Shown here: piece by piece, positions 13,234-25,615 of the stretch
Layout of the letters: the number at the start of each line of letters is the position of its first letter
Numbering within the stretch: position 1 is the stretch's first letter
Assembly: GCA_030272585.1 (NCBI GenBank)
Contig: BSYQ01000007.1
Location: forward strand, 1,306,001-1,370,000
DNA length: 64,000 nt
Direction: 5' to 3'
From: Bryopsis sp. KO-2023
Taxonomy: Eukaryota; Chlorophyta; Ulvophyceae; Bryopsidales; Bryopsidaceae
Program-made: the position numbers and the translations under genes
The notes under the pieces: generated by a model
The model's database searches: none
The model's input: the letters and a program-made list of their open reading frames with translations, nothing else
Told to the model about the DNA's origin: nothing

Positions 13234-13743
13234 CTAAACATGCTTCGACGCACGGATAGAAATATGCGTGGTCTGAGCTCCACCTGGTGTCCTGAAAGGT
13301 TGTGCTTGACGATAAAGTCCTACCTCACAGGATTCTTCGACACCCGTTTCCTCTTGTCCTGCGAGATTCTCCCTGGCACAGTGGCGAATGCCCAGAATGC
13401 TTGAACCGCACGCTAAAACAGGAGGGAGCCGTGGAAATGTGATCAATCACTGTCACAGGACAGACATAGAGGTAAATATCTTGTTGAAATGGCGAGTGGA
13501 GGGAAAATAGAACCTGTACTGCCCTGTCTTGCGCTGGGTTTTTGGGGGCGCTCTCAAAGCAATTTCATCCAAGCGATCTTTCGAAGCGATCAAGACAGTT
13601 GCACAGGTGGTGGCCACCAGTTCCGGAATGTGGAACTGCTGAGGATTTGAGGTCGCAATTGAAACGTGGGAAGATAGCAAGGCGGACATTGGTATGACTG
13701 GAGTTGCAACGACCAGCAAGAACAGGGGGAGATTGCTCGCCAT
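13234..13743 (-). CDS. small putative secreted protein, unrecognised
   Basis: Candidate gene with exon 13743-13514 and exon 13372-13234. The first starts with a signal-peptide-like segment (MASNLPLFLLVVATPVIP). It ends at CAG|gttcta in phase with the acceptor gtgccag at 13373. The second exon reads ENLAGQEETGVEESCE and onward to a stop at 13234. A further GT-AG pair (13323-13292, only 32 nt) would change the end to a stop at 13223, but that intron seems too short. No family was recognised. Phase agreement and the leader support it; no conserved domain does. Confidence 0.35.
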
Positions 13744-14430
13744 AGCAGTGGCATGTTTGGGATTAAATGGAGCGTCCGTTTCTCAGGGCGTATTGTGAGG
13801 TTCTCCAGCAGCAAAACGAATATCCACATTCAATGCCCATGCTTTATGGAAATAAAGCCTTGGAGCAACATGGATAGACACCATGCTACGTTGCTGAACT
13901 GAGGTGTCACGCAACACTTTGCCCCTCATTCTCACTATCGTTGAAACTTGGCTTTCGCAACAACACAAAAAACAACTTTCTGAGAAAGGAAAATGCGGCC
14001 GCTCTCTCCAGGATGCTGTCACTAGGATCCGCCTCGGTCACCAACAATCCCACTGCACTTCCCCACTGTCCTTCTTGTTTTTCTTCTTGTTGTAATTTTT
14101 TGGTTCCCCTCCTTTGCTTCCTCATGATCACAAGGCACAGCCATTCCAGCGATGGAGGTGTCAGTCATAGGGTAGAAAGTACGAGGTATGAACATATTTG
14201 GTTGCGACTCAGAAAAAACATGGTTGACTTGATGTGATCCTCCCATCCATGAGTAAGGGGAGGAATGATATCTTGCACCAACACTAAGGATTCTTTTTTC
14301 TCTACAACCAAACCTGACCAAAAAAACTTTAACTCGAAGAGAACACGCCCGAAATGACTGCGTTTGGATGATCAGTACTCATTTTTGTTGTTGAGGCACT
14401 GTCACGGTTTGAAGGTGCCAGGATGGACGC
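13744..14430. other. intergenic
   Basis: Short frames on both strands show no domain, no convincing splice chain and no RNA gene. It should contain the promoters of the small secreted candidate and the kinase gene, which diverge. Confidence 0.45.
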
Positions 14431-17400
14431 ATGACAAACGCTTTGGTGTTGTCTCCAGCTGACGCACCTGGAGCGTTTTCGGTGAGGGGCCCAACCCGTT
14501 ATCCCGCTCCGCGCGTTCTTCCAGAACTTCACCACGGACCATACGCTGCCGACAGTGTATTCTTACGCCTCCGTACCTAGGGAGCATCCAGCAGAGCTGC
14601 GACTGAGTCGGCCTCCCAGCGGCCTGCGCGTTTGTCGTCCACAACCCCCCACCGCAACGCGAAACATCATCAAGATAGGGTGCGGAAGCTCGAAGGCCAA
14701 CAAGGCCTCAAAGCTTCGTAAGTAAAAATCGTGCAGCATCCTCGCGATCTCCTTGGGAAGTGTGCACATGCTTTTCACGACTGCAACTCGCAACGTCATA
14801 AAAACATGTCTCGAAACAAAAACTGCTTTCGATTTTTCCTGGTCGAACACCGACTTGGTTCTTTTGACGACACAAGGAAAGCTGTGCGTTGTTCGTTTAC
14901 CAAAATGAAGTGAGAGGGGTGATTGTTCATTTCTCTGAGACGTTTTTTTTTCCCTTTTTTTTTCTTTTTTGAATCCCTGCAAGAAGGTGGGAAAAACACC
15001 AATGTAGCGAAGAAGCAAAATGCTCCATCCGCGCCCGTTAAAGTGGTCGAACCTTTGCTGGGCGGGGGTGGAGAATCCCTCCGAGGTTCCGAGCGAGGCT
15101 CCTCGCAAAAATCGATAAACGTTGCGGAGAGCGTCAAAGAGACGAAAAAGATTCAAGTGGATAGTCTCCAGGTACCTCTTGTTTTTTTCCCGTCCAGTTC
15201 GAATTTTTTTTTACTGGAGTGCACTCTAGTGATCAGAAAAACCAAGGATTGTGTTAACACTTTTTAATGATTTTTTTGTTGGAAAAAAAATAGAACTACA
15301 CATTTCGATATTTATTTTTTAACCCCCCCCCCCCAAAAAAAATATGATATTTTTACTTTTGAAGTGAAAACAAAATCAAGAATCTGATTTTTTATTTTAT
15401 TTTTAATGAAAAAACAACTGTAATCTGAAATTGAGAAGATGGTCATGGGTGTCAGTTTCCAGCAAATTTATGTTTTACAGAATATGCACTCGAAAACCCA
15501 GTTTTCAAGTTTATGTTTTTATTTTTTCCCCTTGACGGATGCTTTCAGGGACACACGTTTGTCAACCAATACCTAATCTTGAAGAATTTGGGGAAGGGAG
15601 CCTTCGGCAAAGTCAAACTATGTCTGAACACGGACGACAATACGCTGTATGCAGTGAAGGTGGTGAACAAGAAAAAGCTTAGGGCGTTGGGGTTGGGCCG
15701 AAGACAGAGGGGGTCTTCGGCTGCTGGCTTGTCAAAATCGTCGACCTCGGGGAGGAGGGACCCCATGGTCGAAATGCAGAGGGAAATCGTCGTAATGAAA
15801 AAAATGGATCACCCTAACGTCGTGAGGCTTTTCGAGGCAGGTGGAAAAAATAAATAACTGTAGTTTTTATTTTATTTATATATATAGATACAAATGGAAT
15901 GCAGCCGTAAATTCTTTCGCTGATTTTCTGTTCATCGGCAAAGATTTCATATCAAGAATATGGAACTTTGCTTTTTCTTTTTCTTTGTTTTTTTCGGCAA
16001 CAGATTGGAGAAAAAAAAGTTCTGCCACTTTGCTGTGTTTTTAATCAAGATTGCAACTTATTTTTGAACGACTAATTTTTTATTGACAGGTTGTCGATGA
16101 TCCCAATGATGACAAGATGCTGATGGTGATGGAGTATGTGAATGGGGGGGCTGTGATGGAGGGCTCCGGGGAAGAAATGAAACCAATTTCAGAAGACACG
16201 GCACGAAGGCATTTTAGGGATGTTCTTAAGGTATGTCTGGATCCACCCAGACATCACCCGGTTTAATTTTTTCTCAACTTGTTTGTCATAGCATTAAAAA
16301 AAAAACCAAAAAAACCTATGACAAACTTGCTTTTCTTTTTCTTCTTTTTTTTTCAATGGAAATTGAGGGAAGAGTCTCGAAAAACATGCTGATAACATGT
16401 CGAAATAAATACAACATTTTTGTTTGTGTACGTGAAGTAGGGGGGGCAAATCGAGTAGTTGGCTTGAGTGCCTGGATTTTCATTTTTTCGTCTTTTGCCT
16501 TCCGAAAACGCAGGGTCTAGAATACATGCACTTCAACAACATCATCCACAGGGACTTGAAACCCGAAAACCTCCTTTTAACGGCGGAGGGTTGCGTCAAA
16601 ATCAGCGATTTCGGAAACGCTTGTCACAGAGCCGACGGTGACGATATGATGGATGATACCTCGGGAACCAGGCCTTTTTTTGCTCCGGAAATGTGCTCCG
16701 AGGATGGCCGAAGGTTCTCTGGAAAGAAGGCAGACGTGTATGCGTTGGGGGTGTGCTTGTATATGTTCGTTCATGGCAAAGTGCCTTTTCAGTCTTCGGA
16801 GTCGGTGCTGGAGTTGTTCGAGAAAATCAGGACGAAGGAAGTCGACTTTCCGGACGTCGAAGGGAGGCAATTGTCGAAGCCCTTGAAGGTTAAAAAAAAC
16901 CAACCCCTCCCCCCAAAAAAAGTGATTCTGTGATTATTTTTTCCCTCTTTTTTGATTTTTGCCCGTTCGTTGGGTGTTTGGTGATAAAGGAATCCATTAA
17001 TTTTCCGAGCCAAGTTTCCAACGACAGCTGTTGCGTTTTGCATGGGTCATCCCTAATACAGACCCTGATTTTGAGGTGCACCATCGAAATTCTCCAAAAG
17101 TTCTTCACCAATGTTTGTTTTCCACCCTCTCCCCTTTGTCTTTTTTTATTTTAACATTTTTTTTTTTTGGGGGGGGGGGTGGAGGGCTCCAGTTCCCCCC
17201 CCCTTTTTCACCTGAAATGTTAACATCTGCATGAAAAAATCCCCCCCCCAAAAAAAACAAAATGTGTCCTAGAAGACCTCAGTTCCGCTCCTTTTTCTTG
17301 TGTTTGGTGATTGAATCTCTTTGGTGCATCTCATTTTGTGCAACAGAATTTATTGAAACGGCTACTGGACAAAAACCCAGACACCAGAATCGGTCTGGTG

Positions 17401-19482
17401 GAGACCATGGAGGACGACTGGGTGACCAAGGGCGGATCCTTGGGGCCCATCCAATCTTCTTGGAGAATGGAGCTTGATCACATTAATGTGTCCGAGGAGG
17501 AGAGGACGGCGGCGGTCACCCCCAGCATCGAGGCAGTGTTCGATAATCTACCGGAGATGTCGGAAAGGACTTACAAAAAGGGGCAGTACATCGTCCAGAA
17601 AGGGTTACCGACGGAAGGGCTTTTCCTAATCAAGGTGACGTTTCTTTTTTTTAAGATATAAATTTGATCGGCGTTCAGTGCACCTTTCACTAATCTGAGA
17701 AATAACTAAAGGTTGCACCAACTTTTATTATAATAAAGTAAAATAAAAAAATTGAGCTGCTTGTTTGTTCAATTGTTGGAAGAATACCTGTTTGCTCAGC
17801 TGAATTAACTGGTGTTTTTTTTCTCCTGTTTTTTTTTTGGTGAATATCAGGAGGGAATGTGTGAGGTGGTCGCTAAGGACGATGGAGAAGATGATGACCC
17901 TTTGAGCAAAATGGTCAGCGTGGATTTAGATTTCGCAACCAACGTGGAGCCGGACTCCGACACTGAATCCGAAAACTCTCAGGACATGGACACGGCCAGC
18001 ACTGGCAAATCCTCAATTAGATCCCTATCAGGAAAAAATCCACAAATCAAGCAAATCGGTAGCATGGACCGGAGGCACGTGAGAAAACATGTTTTGAAGA
18101 CCACCACCAGGTTAGTTTCTTCTTTTTGTGTGAATGTGTATAGAGGGGGTGCTGTTTTCTTGCATTGGAAAGGTTCCCACAAAATATATATTTATAATGT
18201 ACATTAATTGCACAGTGGCTTGTGGCCTCCACATAACACATTTGAAGAAGAAAATGCTGATGAACCATACGCTTATATTACTAAAATCAGTGCAATGATC
18301 CTCTCTCCCCCCCCCCCCCCAAAAAAAAAAAAAAGAAACAAACAAACAAACAAACAAACAAACAAACAAAAGAAAGAGAAAAAGAAAAAGAAAAGAAATA
18401 ATGTGTGTGTGTGTCAATGCATACTAAAATGTAAAGAAAGAACAATGCTGAAACCGTTTTTTTTTGTGTTTTTTTTGTCCGCTTCCTCGTCCTCTCATCC
18501 ATCTTTCCCCCCAAAAAATAATAAAATAAAATAAAACAGGACGTTTGCGCAGATGAAAGGGTTGGTCAATCAATCCTTCAACGACCGAATCGTCAACGTG
18601 TCGGAAAAATCTGGGAACGAGGAAAACACGGTGTCGAGGGGGCCAGGCAGCATCCTGGGAATTTTGGCTTTGGAAAATGATGGCAGACGGGTGCCAGCGA
18701 AAGAAACCATCGTTGCTGTACAGCAAATGAAAGTGGCTTTCGTGTCGCATGAAGCCCTGTGCAAGTATTTCAAAGGCCAAGACTCCCATTTGCAGGCATG
18801 TTCATCAGAATTTGAATGTTTTTTTCTTTTTCACAAGAAAAAAGTCGATGATTTTGAACATGATTGTTATGCAAATGCATTTAACAAGCCAAGGCACACT
18901 ATCCGATTGACCATTTGGATGTTGCGCATTGATTTTCAGAGAGGAGTGATTGTGGTAAAATTCAGGTTTTCCATAATTGTGTGAAAATCCTGATTGCACA
19001 CCAATGCTTCTTTTTTTTCTCTAACTGGGGAATATTTTTTGGGTTCAGGTACGCCTGCTGATGATGAAATTGCAGCATGTCGCCTTGATGAGAAACACGG
19101 TGGAAAAATTTGCTGTGCTCAATTCTGAAATGCAACAGATAGAAGAGCTCCGAAAAGTTTCCAGACACAAGGTAGAGTAAGAACTCAAAAGAATGAGGGT
19201 GTGTCGATGTACTTTGCCCTGTTTAAGAGAAAAATTGTCGGGACAAGTTACTTTCTCAACTTCTTGAGTTGGTTTTGGCCATCAATTTGAGCACCACCAG
19301 TCGAGGCCTCAATTCAAAGAAAATAAAGAAGAAAAAATATCATTTTCCAGGATATTTCTATTATTTCTGTGATGATTTAGCACACCTCGCGTGAATTTGA
19401 CTGTTTGTGTTTTTATTTTATTTTTGTTTCCTCCACTATGTAGGTGTCAGTTCCCCCTGTAGCAGAAACGGGAACCAGCTGA
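14431..19482 (+). CDS. CaMKK/GRIK-like protein kinase with cyclic-nucleotide-binding-like domain
   Basis: Ser/Thr kinase of the CaMKK/LKB1-kinase/GRIK group, which activates SnRK1/AMPK-type kinases. Exons: 14984-15171, 15549-15836, 16090-16230, 16514-16888, 17347-17634, 17851-18110, 18540-18795, 19049-19171, 19444-19482. Upstream, 14525-14717 (containing [14 protein letters not shown]) and a start exon 14431-14481 are phase-compatible but weaker; together they give 733 residues. Kinase motifs are [36 protein letters not shown] (the CaMKK hallmark), [15 protein letters not shown] and FFAPEMCS. After the kinase comes a CNBD-like region ([11 protein letters not shown] ... EGLFLIKEGMCEV). A ~110-residue acidic insert interrupts it before [14 protein letters not shown] coiled tail follows. 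The phosphate-cassette Glu and Arg look replaced. Two introns (15837-16089, 18796-19048) use GC donors. Confidence 0.85.
18335..18370 (+). repeat. (AAAC)n microsatellite in intron
   Basis: About nine AAAC units follow directly on a C14 run (18307-18320) and an A14 run, within an intron of the kinase gene. Confidence 0.9.
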
Positions 19483-22400
19483 AAGAGCCGTCTTTCCTGA
19501 AATCTTCCGGGGGGGTTTCTTCGAATTCCCCATGTCATACAAGCAAAATTTGCATTCCAGACAAAAAATGAGATCAGGGGAGTGCATCCATTCACTAGAA
19601 AAGGCCAAAAAAAAAAAATCAGAAAAAAAGGCATGCAGGGGGGTTTGGGGGTGGTAAGGGAAAAAAAGGTAAAGATGATCAATTCTTTAGTTTTTTTTTG
19701 TCCAATGTACATTGAGGGGGTGGGGGAGGGGAAAGGAAGATATTGCATCTCCTGGATTGATTTTTCGGAAATTTGAACTATTAGTAAAAATACACACACA
19801 TGCATTTGCTCTGTATGGATATTGTGGCTAGGATTTTGTATGTGTGTGTGTGTCTCTGCATTTCTTTCTTTCTCCCTCTCTCTCTTTTTTCTTTTTAATT
19901 TTGAACTTTAATTTCAAAAGCAAACCAAGGAAATTGTGTAAAAAGTTAAGGACAAAAAGAAAAAAAAAAACGAATGGGTGTGAAGGGGCGGAAAAAAAAA
20001 AGCCCAATGAAAAACAAATTATAGCCAAAAAAAGAGAGGGTGTTCAGGTGTTTTGTTTTTTTTCTCGGTGTTTGAACGTCCCTTGTTGCTTTCATTTGTT
20101 TCGTTTTTGTTTTTGGTGATTTTTTTGTTTTTTTTTGTTTCTCCTTTTAATGTAGCTTTTGATTTGGGAGTTTAATTTTCATGTTTAGTAATGGAGCTAC
20201 CGTTGTTTTTTGGGGGTTCTATCTGGGTCCTTACGAAAATTCCAAAATTGAATATATTAGTGTGTGCTTAAGGGGTTAGATGGGAGTTTTCCTGAAAAGA
20301 TTATCGTTTTCGTCTTTTATTGGCATGGTATATTCTGGGTGCACTTGTACATCGATATATATAGTTCTTTTTCTCTCTCGGAATTTCTAGCCAAACACAA
20401 ATGAAAGGGAAAAAAAAAAAGGAAGAGATGCCTGTAGCATTACCCCTCCCCCAAAAAAGAATTCTAAGTTCAGCATTTAGTCTTCTGAGTCAAGAGTTGC
20501 AAATTAAAAAGGAGAAGACATCGGACATCGGGTTGTGTGCGGTTTTTGTAATGATGAAAGTGGGAGGAGGTATGTTGTATTTTTCTTTTTCTGTTTCGGT
20601 GTTTTTTTTGTTTTGGGGGGGAGGGGCGGAGGGGTGTTTCAAATGGACAAAACATGGCCAACGTGCCCTTCCTAATTAATTGGAGTTGCGTTTGTTAAGT
20701 CAGTAAGGGAGAATTACTAAGGGAAGCACTCCAGGATATCTCGTCCTTTCTCAAGGTTTCGTGTTTCAAGATTTGGGATGTTTTTGTTTACTGCTGCTAT
20801 TAGTTAATAAGAAAAGAAAGATAAAGTCTGGAGAAAAAAGATGCTGATCGATGTTAGCTGCGTCGAGATATAATCCCTGGTAATAGAAATGTGCCACTGC
20901 TCTGTGTATGCGTTTCTTGTCGGGCGGGGAGGAGTGCAATATATATCGTTGGGCCTACCCTGCTTATTTCTCTACATTTTTGATAAATTATAAAACCACC
21001 ACCACCATGAAACTCTCTATTTGTTGTGAAAATCAATGACAGTACATTATTTTGTGCGGTATCTTGAATAAGATAATAATAATAATAATGACATTCTGAG
21101 AAGCACATAGGAGATTCAAGCAAACGCAAGCAAACGCAGTTTTGAGGGCTGTGGTTGCCTCTTTTCATTCTTTCAGAAGTACAGTGCGCATGGGGAACCC
21201 CATTTACAAAGAATAGCATAGCAACACATCATCCCCCAATCAAGAAAATAAAGGCTTAAATCCATTTTCGAAAACCCACTCTCGTTCAGCACACCGATGC
21301 TCTCTCTCCCTGTCCCACTGAACATGAAGGAATGACAGCACAGTGCCAACATCAATAAAAATATTCTGAATCCACCTACCGTTATGAAATTAAATCACAG
21401 ATGCACACAGCAGCATACAGCCGGGACCTCTTCAAGCACCGGCTGTACTGCTTTGCTCCAGTCCCATCCACCATTGTGATAAAACAACGCCTCAGAAAGC
21501 TGGGATCTGCTGCCTTACATTGCCTTGATCTGAATTCCCCAGAAAAAAACACACACATGCACACACACACAAACGCCCACTAGAATGAGTTGCTGTTGAT
21601 CAAGAAGCGTCCAAGCATCTTATATACTACGTCAGAATATCTTTCATTTCCCCTTTGCCCAACCAATCCAATGCAGATCTCTGGCACCTCACCTTTCAAG
21701 AATTATAAATTATTGAAAAGAAGAAAACGAAAAAAAAAGGCCCTTTGTTCATCTCCAACGATCGGTCGGCCTCCAGAGAGAACAAGTGATTTTCCATTTT
21801 GAATTTAATCCTTCTCCATTTTTTTCTTTTTTTTTTCACTATACCTGAGCTTGCACTGCCATTAATATTCCTTCAGTCACTCTTGCAACTTGTTCGCCAG
21901 TGTTTACCTAAACGTATAGACAAAAAGCAAAAAATCAGTGCCTATCCATGTCAATGTTTGAAAGGGGTGCATGGGGAATAAAGATGCCTTCACACTTTCT
22001 CTGGATGATACAGCGACCTGGCAAAATCCAGAAAAGTCTCCATTGTATTTTCACAAGGACTGGCAAATGTGCTAACTAGAGAATCAGGGAGCAGCTTACC
22101 GCGGTGTCGAAGGCAAATCGCACCGACTCATTTGTTATGCTTCTGGAGTTCACCCTGAAATCATTCAATATCAATTATGGGGGTTGTGCAATTCACTTCT
22201 CTTGTGACGAAAAGGCCCACATCAATGAAAGTCTTCAACGATGCTCAGAAAAAGAAGTGCATGCATTGTTTCTTTGGCAAAGGAGTTGTTTCAGATGAGT
22301 GGTTGATTAATTATCAAAGAAACGAAGGAAAACCCCTCCCCAGCTCGGCAGATTGGTGCATGCATTTTCTCAATCTCTAATCATGAAGTGTTTCTTCAAC

Positions 22401-23422
22401 CCTTTACCACACACCCTTTTCTCGAAAAGAAGTTTTCCCTATTTCCTCAGGGAATACAGATCAATGGCAACAGAACGGACAAATTGACATCAACAATGCG
22501 GGATATGAATAAAATTAAAAATTAAAAACTAAGAATTCCACAAAAATTCCGCTCTCACTCTATGACGCCTTTTCTTTTAAGAGCCCCCAACGCCACGCTC
22601 GTGATAAACGTCTGGGAAACGATCCACCCGATGAACCCCATTCTGATCTCGAACGGTTGGCGAACACTCGACGATCCTGGGGTCGGGTGCTAGGCAGGTG
22701 TCAATTCACACCAGGGGTCCACCCGGCCTAATTGCGCTTCTCGGACGCCATTATTCTCTTCAACATTGAGCAATCTTCCCGAGTTTCAGCATTAATCAAT
22801 GCAGTCACAACCACAAGGGGGAGAGGGGCCAACAAAAAAGGGGCTTTCCTTTCTTTTCTTTTAAATATTTTTTAAAAGGGAAGGTTATTCTTGAGGAAGA
22901 GAACGGGGACACAGGGAGGAATCTGATATCATTATCCATCTTTCTTTCTTTCCAATTTTAACGAGGGAGTACATCCAACAGACCCATTCAATCGAAGCAT
23001 TCAAACATGGACACCACCACACTTCCACCTGTGGATCGATTGAGTAATCTTAGGAATCTGCTTACACTTGAGCAGGTGGCTATGGCTGTACACAAGGGGC
23101 CTGTTTCAATTCTCAATCAATCGGCTGTTCCTGCGCAGCGGCGTCTGAGTGCTGTGTGGTGCCTTGCGTTGTATCGTTACTGAGGCTTCCGGGTTTCACA
23201 GAGTCCAGAATGTGGATGTGAATACACCTACTTGCTGCTATTGGCCTGCGCCAAAACACTGTCTTTTTTAAAAGACCCTTTGAGTTAGGGTGGACATCTA
23301 TCTTTATAAGTCCCTACATAACAGCTGATTGATGCAGTGTGTTCCGGACTCCCCCTGTTTTCCTCTGGCGCAGACGCTTAATTCACTGCATCAGCTCAGA
23401 CATGAAGAAAACATGTGTGCAG
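19483..23422. other. long region without a supported gene
   Basis: Nearly 4 kb of AT-rich sequence with homopolymers and short frames only. The left part is probably the kinase 3' untranslated region. Two places deserve notice: a minus-strand exon-like piece at about 21385-21540 with weak uDENN resemblance, and a GC-richer island at 22555-22740 holding a 28-codon minus frame (22641-22555). Neither could be tied to a gene. No tRNA or rRNA was seen. Confidence 0.5.
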
Positions 23423-25147
23423 TCAAGAAGGAAGCGATTTCTCGGTAAATTCCGAAATGAACATCCCAGCCGTGGTCGAGAACGAATTTTTGGGGGTTCT
23501 CTGAGCAATTCTCATCAGCCGGAACACCCCGGATGCCGATCCAGCAGCTAACCAAGCCACGTTGCTTCCGTTGGGACTGAACCTCACACAATGAATCAGC
23601 TGGTTTTCGTTCATCCGATAAGCCCTCTTTCCTTTGCCTCTTCCCCTCGGAATCCTGCCACTTTCAAACCTGTAGAACGATCCCCCCAAGTACATTCCGC
23701 CGATCGCCATCACCTCCTGTGCATTCAGCAACCTCAAACAATCGTTTTCGAACCTCATAGAGCCTGCGCACATGTGGGGCTTTCTGTACCTAGAATCCGT
23801 ACAGTTGGACATTTCAAACACGCCGATTTCACCGTCTTCCCCACCGTACGCCCCCAAACCCATCTGCTCGGAGTGCGTCATCGACCAGATTGCACCCTCG
23901 TTGTTTCCGCCAAAAACGTAAACCACATTGCTGTCCCCCTTGTCAAAGCACCCCCCACCGATCGGGATTTGCCTCAGAGTGGCATCCTCAAGAGCGATAT
24001 ACAAGGTTAACGGGTTGCCTGGGGTCATGGCATCCATCAACCAAGATCTGGAAAGCGTCCTGGTGAACACCGGCTCGTATATGCTTCTCATGTCCCATAT
24101 CTGTATTTTCCCAGAATGCCCGATAGTGCAGAAAGTGTATCTGAATATGGGATTTGGGTTTTCGGTGCCCAACTGTGGCCTCAGCCACAGAGCTCGACGA
24201 ATCGCCAAGACCTCACATGAATGGTACATCAGCAACTGGGCCTTGCCCCTCGTTCCTTGGGGAAGCTGCCAGATCGAGACGCACCCATCCCAACAGCCCA
24301 GCAGCACCAAGTCATGCGGCAAATGAGGTAACCAATCCACGCAACTCACCACACTGTTGCACATGTCTGCCCTCGTGATTTTTACCGCTGGTTTGATGTT
24401 TACAGCCACAGCTAACCCAGTCGAATCCGATCCTTTACCTGCCGCCACTTCCTCAGGTTTCGGAACGCACAGAAAATGGACTTCGCCATTTCCGAGCGCA
24501 ACCGCGAGAATCCCTAACAGAGTGTAATCGTTGGAGCCAGTCACACTCCCTGTGTAAGCGGTAGGGTCCGGACACCACCGAACATCCCAAGCCACCGCCC
24601 CATCATGCATGATCGCCATCGCCATTTTAGTTTCCCCTTCCTCCCCATCTGAGCCTTTCTGGCAAACCGACCAGATTTGCACCGCCCCTGGAGCTTCCTT
24701 AGTGGAGCCGATGATGTTTTTCTCGTGGGCTTTGCTGTGCACGCTGACCGCCAGAAATTCTTCCAAATCATGCAAATCGGGGGACCTCGTGACAGCATCG
24801 TTGCGCAGCCAATCCATGGCCCATATCCTACCCCCAGCAAAACCAGCACAATCCAGCAGCCATCGCTGAGGTTTCCCCCTAGTTCTCTTTTTGGTTTCCG
24901 AAATCAGCACTGGCATGGATTCGAAGAGGTTCATGGGATCGCCTTCGCCCTCGGTGGTGGAACCCAATACAACATTCAACGATTGAGGATTGAATATCTC
25001 CAAAGGGTCCCATTCTGATTTCAAAGTGACCGTTGAGTGATCCACCTTCCAGATTTGCTGTTCGATGGTGGGCCTCTTGGATTGGGAGGGTCCCTCATCC
25101 CGATTGCCATCCTGATTGAAAGCAAAAGAACATGTAAAATCTGACAT
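23423..25147 (-). CDS. WD40 protein resembling TFIIIC subunit GTF3C2
   Basis: Intronless frame of 574 residues from the first in-frame ATG (25147). The frame stays open upstream to about 25270 without another ATG, so a short upstream exon cannot be excluded. The N-terminus is acidic and includes QIWKVDHSTVTLKSEWDPLE. Degenerate WD40 blades follow: AMAIMHDGAVAWDVRWCPD, VVSCVDWLPHLPHDLVLLGC, DGCVSIWQLP, TIGHSGKIQIWDMRS, EDGEIGVFEMSNC and IHCVRFSPNGSNVAWLAAGS. This order and the phrase pattern fit the GTF3C2/TFIIIC110 beta-propeller, part of the complex that binds the B-box of tRNA genes for RNA polymerase III. The family call is from memory of its general features; another WD40 scaffold is possible. 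Its start faces the STK19-like gene. Confidence 0.6.
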   Translation of the reverse strand: MSDFTCSFAFNQDGNRDEGPSQSKRPTIEQQIWKVDHSTVTLKSEWDPLEIFNPQSLNVVLGSTTEGEGDPMNLFESMPVLISETKKRTRGKPQRWLLDCAGFAGGRIWAMDWLRNDAVTRSPDLHDLEEFLAVSVHSKAHEKNIIGSTKEAPGAVQIWSVCQKGSDGEEGETKMAMAIMHDGAVAWDVRWCPDPTAYTGSVTGSNDYTLLGILAVALGNGEVHFLCVPKPEEVAAGKGSDSTGLAVAVNIKPAVKITRADMCNSVVSCVDWLPHLPHDLVLLGCWDGCVSIWQLPQGTRGKAQLLMYHSCEVLAIRRALWLRPQLGTENPNPIFRYTFCTIGHSGKIQIWDMRSIYEPVFTRTLSRSWLMDAMTPGNPLTLYIALEDATLRQIPIGGGCFDKGDSNVVYVFGGNNEGAIWSMTHSEQMGLGAYGGEDGEIGVFEMSNCTDSRYRKPHMCAGSMRFENDCLRLLNAQEVMAIGGMYLGGSFYRFESGRIPRGRGKGKRAYRMNENQLIHCVRFSPNGSNVAWLAAGSASGVFRLMRIAQRTPKNSFSTTAGMFISEFTEKSLPS

Positions 25148-25615
25148 CTGCCTTTTCTGAAAACCTGTTCTTGCTTGTCTGCTTTTCTTGTTGTGTGCAG
25201 GGTCGATATCGATTTCAGGGGTGTCCACCAAAAAAAATCTGGAATATCCCCCAAGCCAGTGAAAGATTCACAACCCAAACTCCGTTTTTCTATTTCCAGT
25301 CTTGGGAGAACTTGCCTTGCCCGTCGGTTTTCTCCTTTTCCTCATTTGCTCCGCTTGCCAATCGGAAAGAAAATCAAACGAACGCGCGACAGAAAATCGA
25401 GAAAGGCTCCTGGTGTTTTCGAGAATTCTGTCTAGAGTGATCAGACAGGTGGTCCACGTGGAAAAGCAATATCAACGTAAAGTGCGCGTGGTGAAATTGC
25501 CGACATCGCGCGCGAGAGGTTCGCAGTGGGGAGGATTTCGCGATTGTAGAGTTCTAGCGGTTGGGAGGTCAGCGTTGGCTGGCTCGGATTTCGAAAAAAG
25601 AGGATAAGGTTCGAA
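25148..25615. promoter_or_regulatory. bidirectional promoter region
   Basis: Only 468 bases separate the divergent starts of the WD40 gene and the STK19-like gene. The right half (about 25440-25600) is GC-rich with several CG dinucleotides, unlike other spacers. No TATA box could be recognised. Confidence 0.5.

Noticed and set aside
13292-13323. 32-nt GT-AG intron in the small secreted candidate
   Set aside because: Phase fits, but 32 nt is shorter than any other intron here; read-through is preferred.
14563-15156. 197-codon minus-strand open frame
   Set aside because: It lies opposite the N-terminal exons of the kinase gene, which keep phase and splice sites; the minus frame shows no domain.
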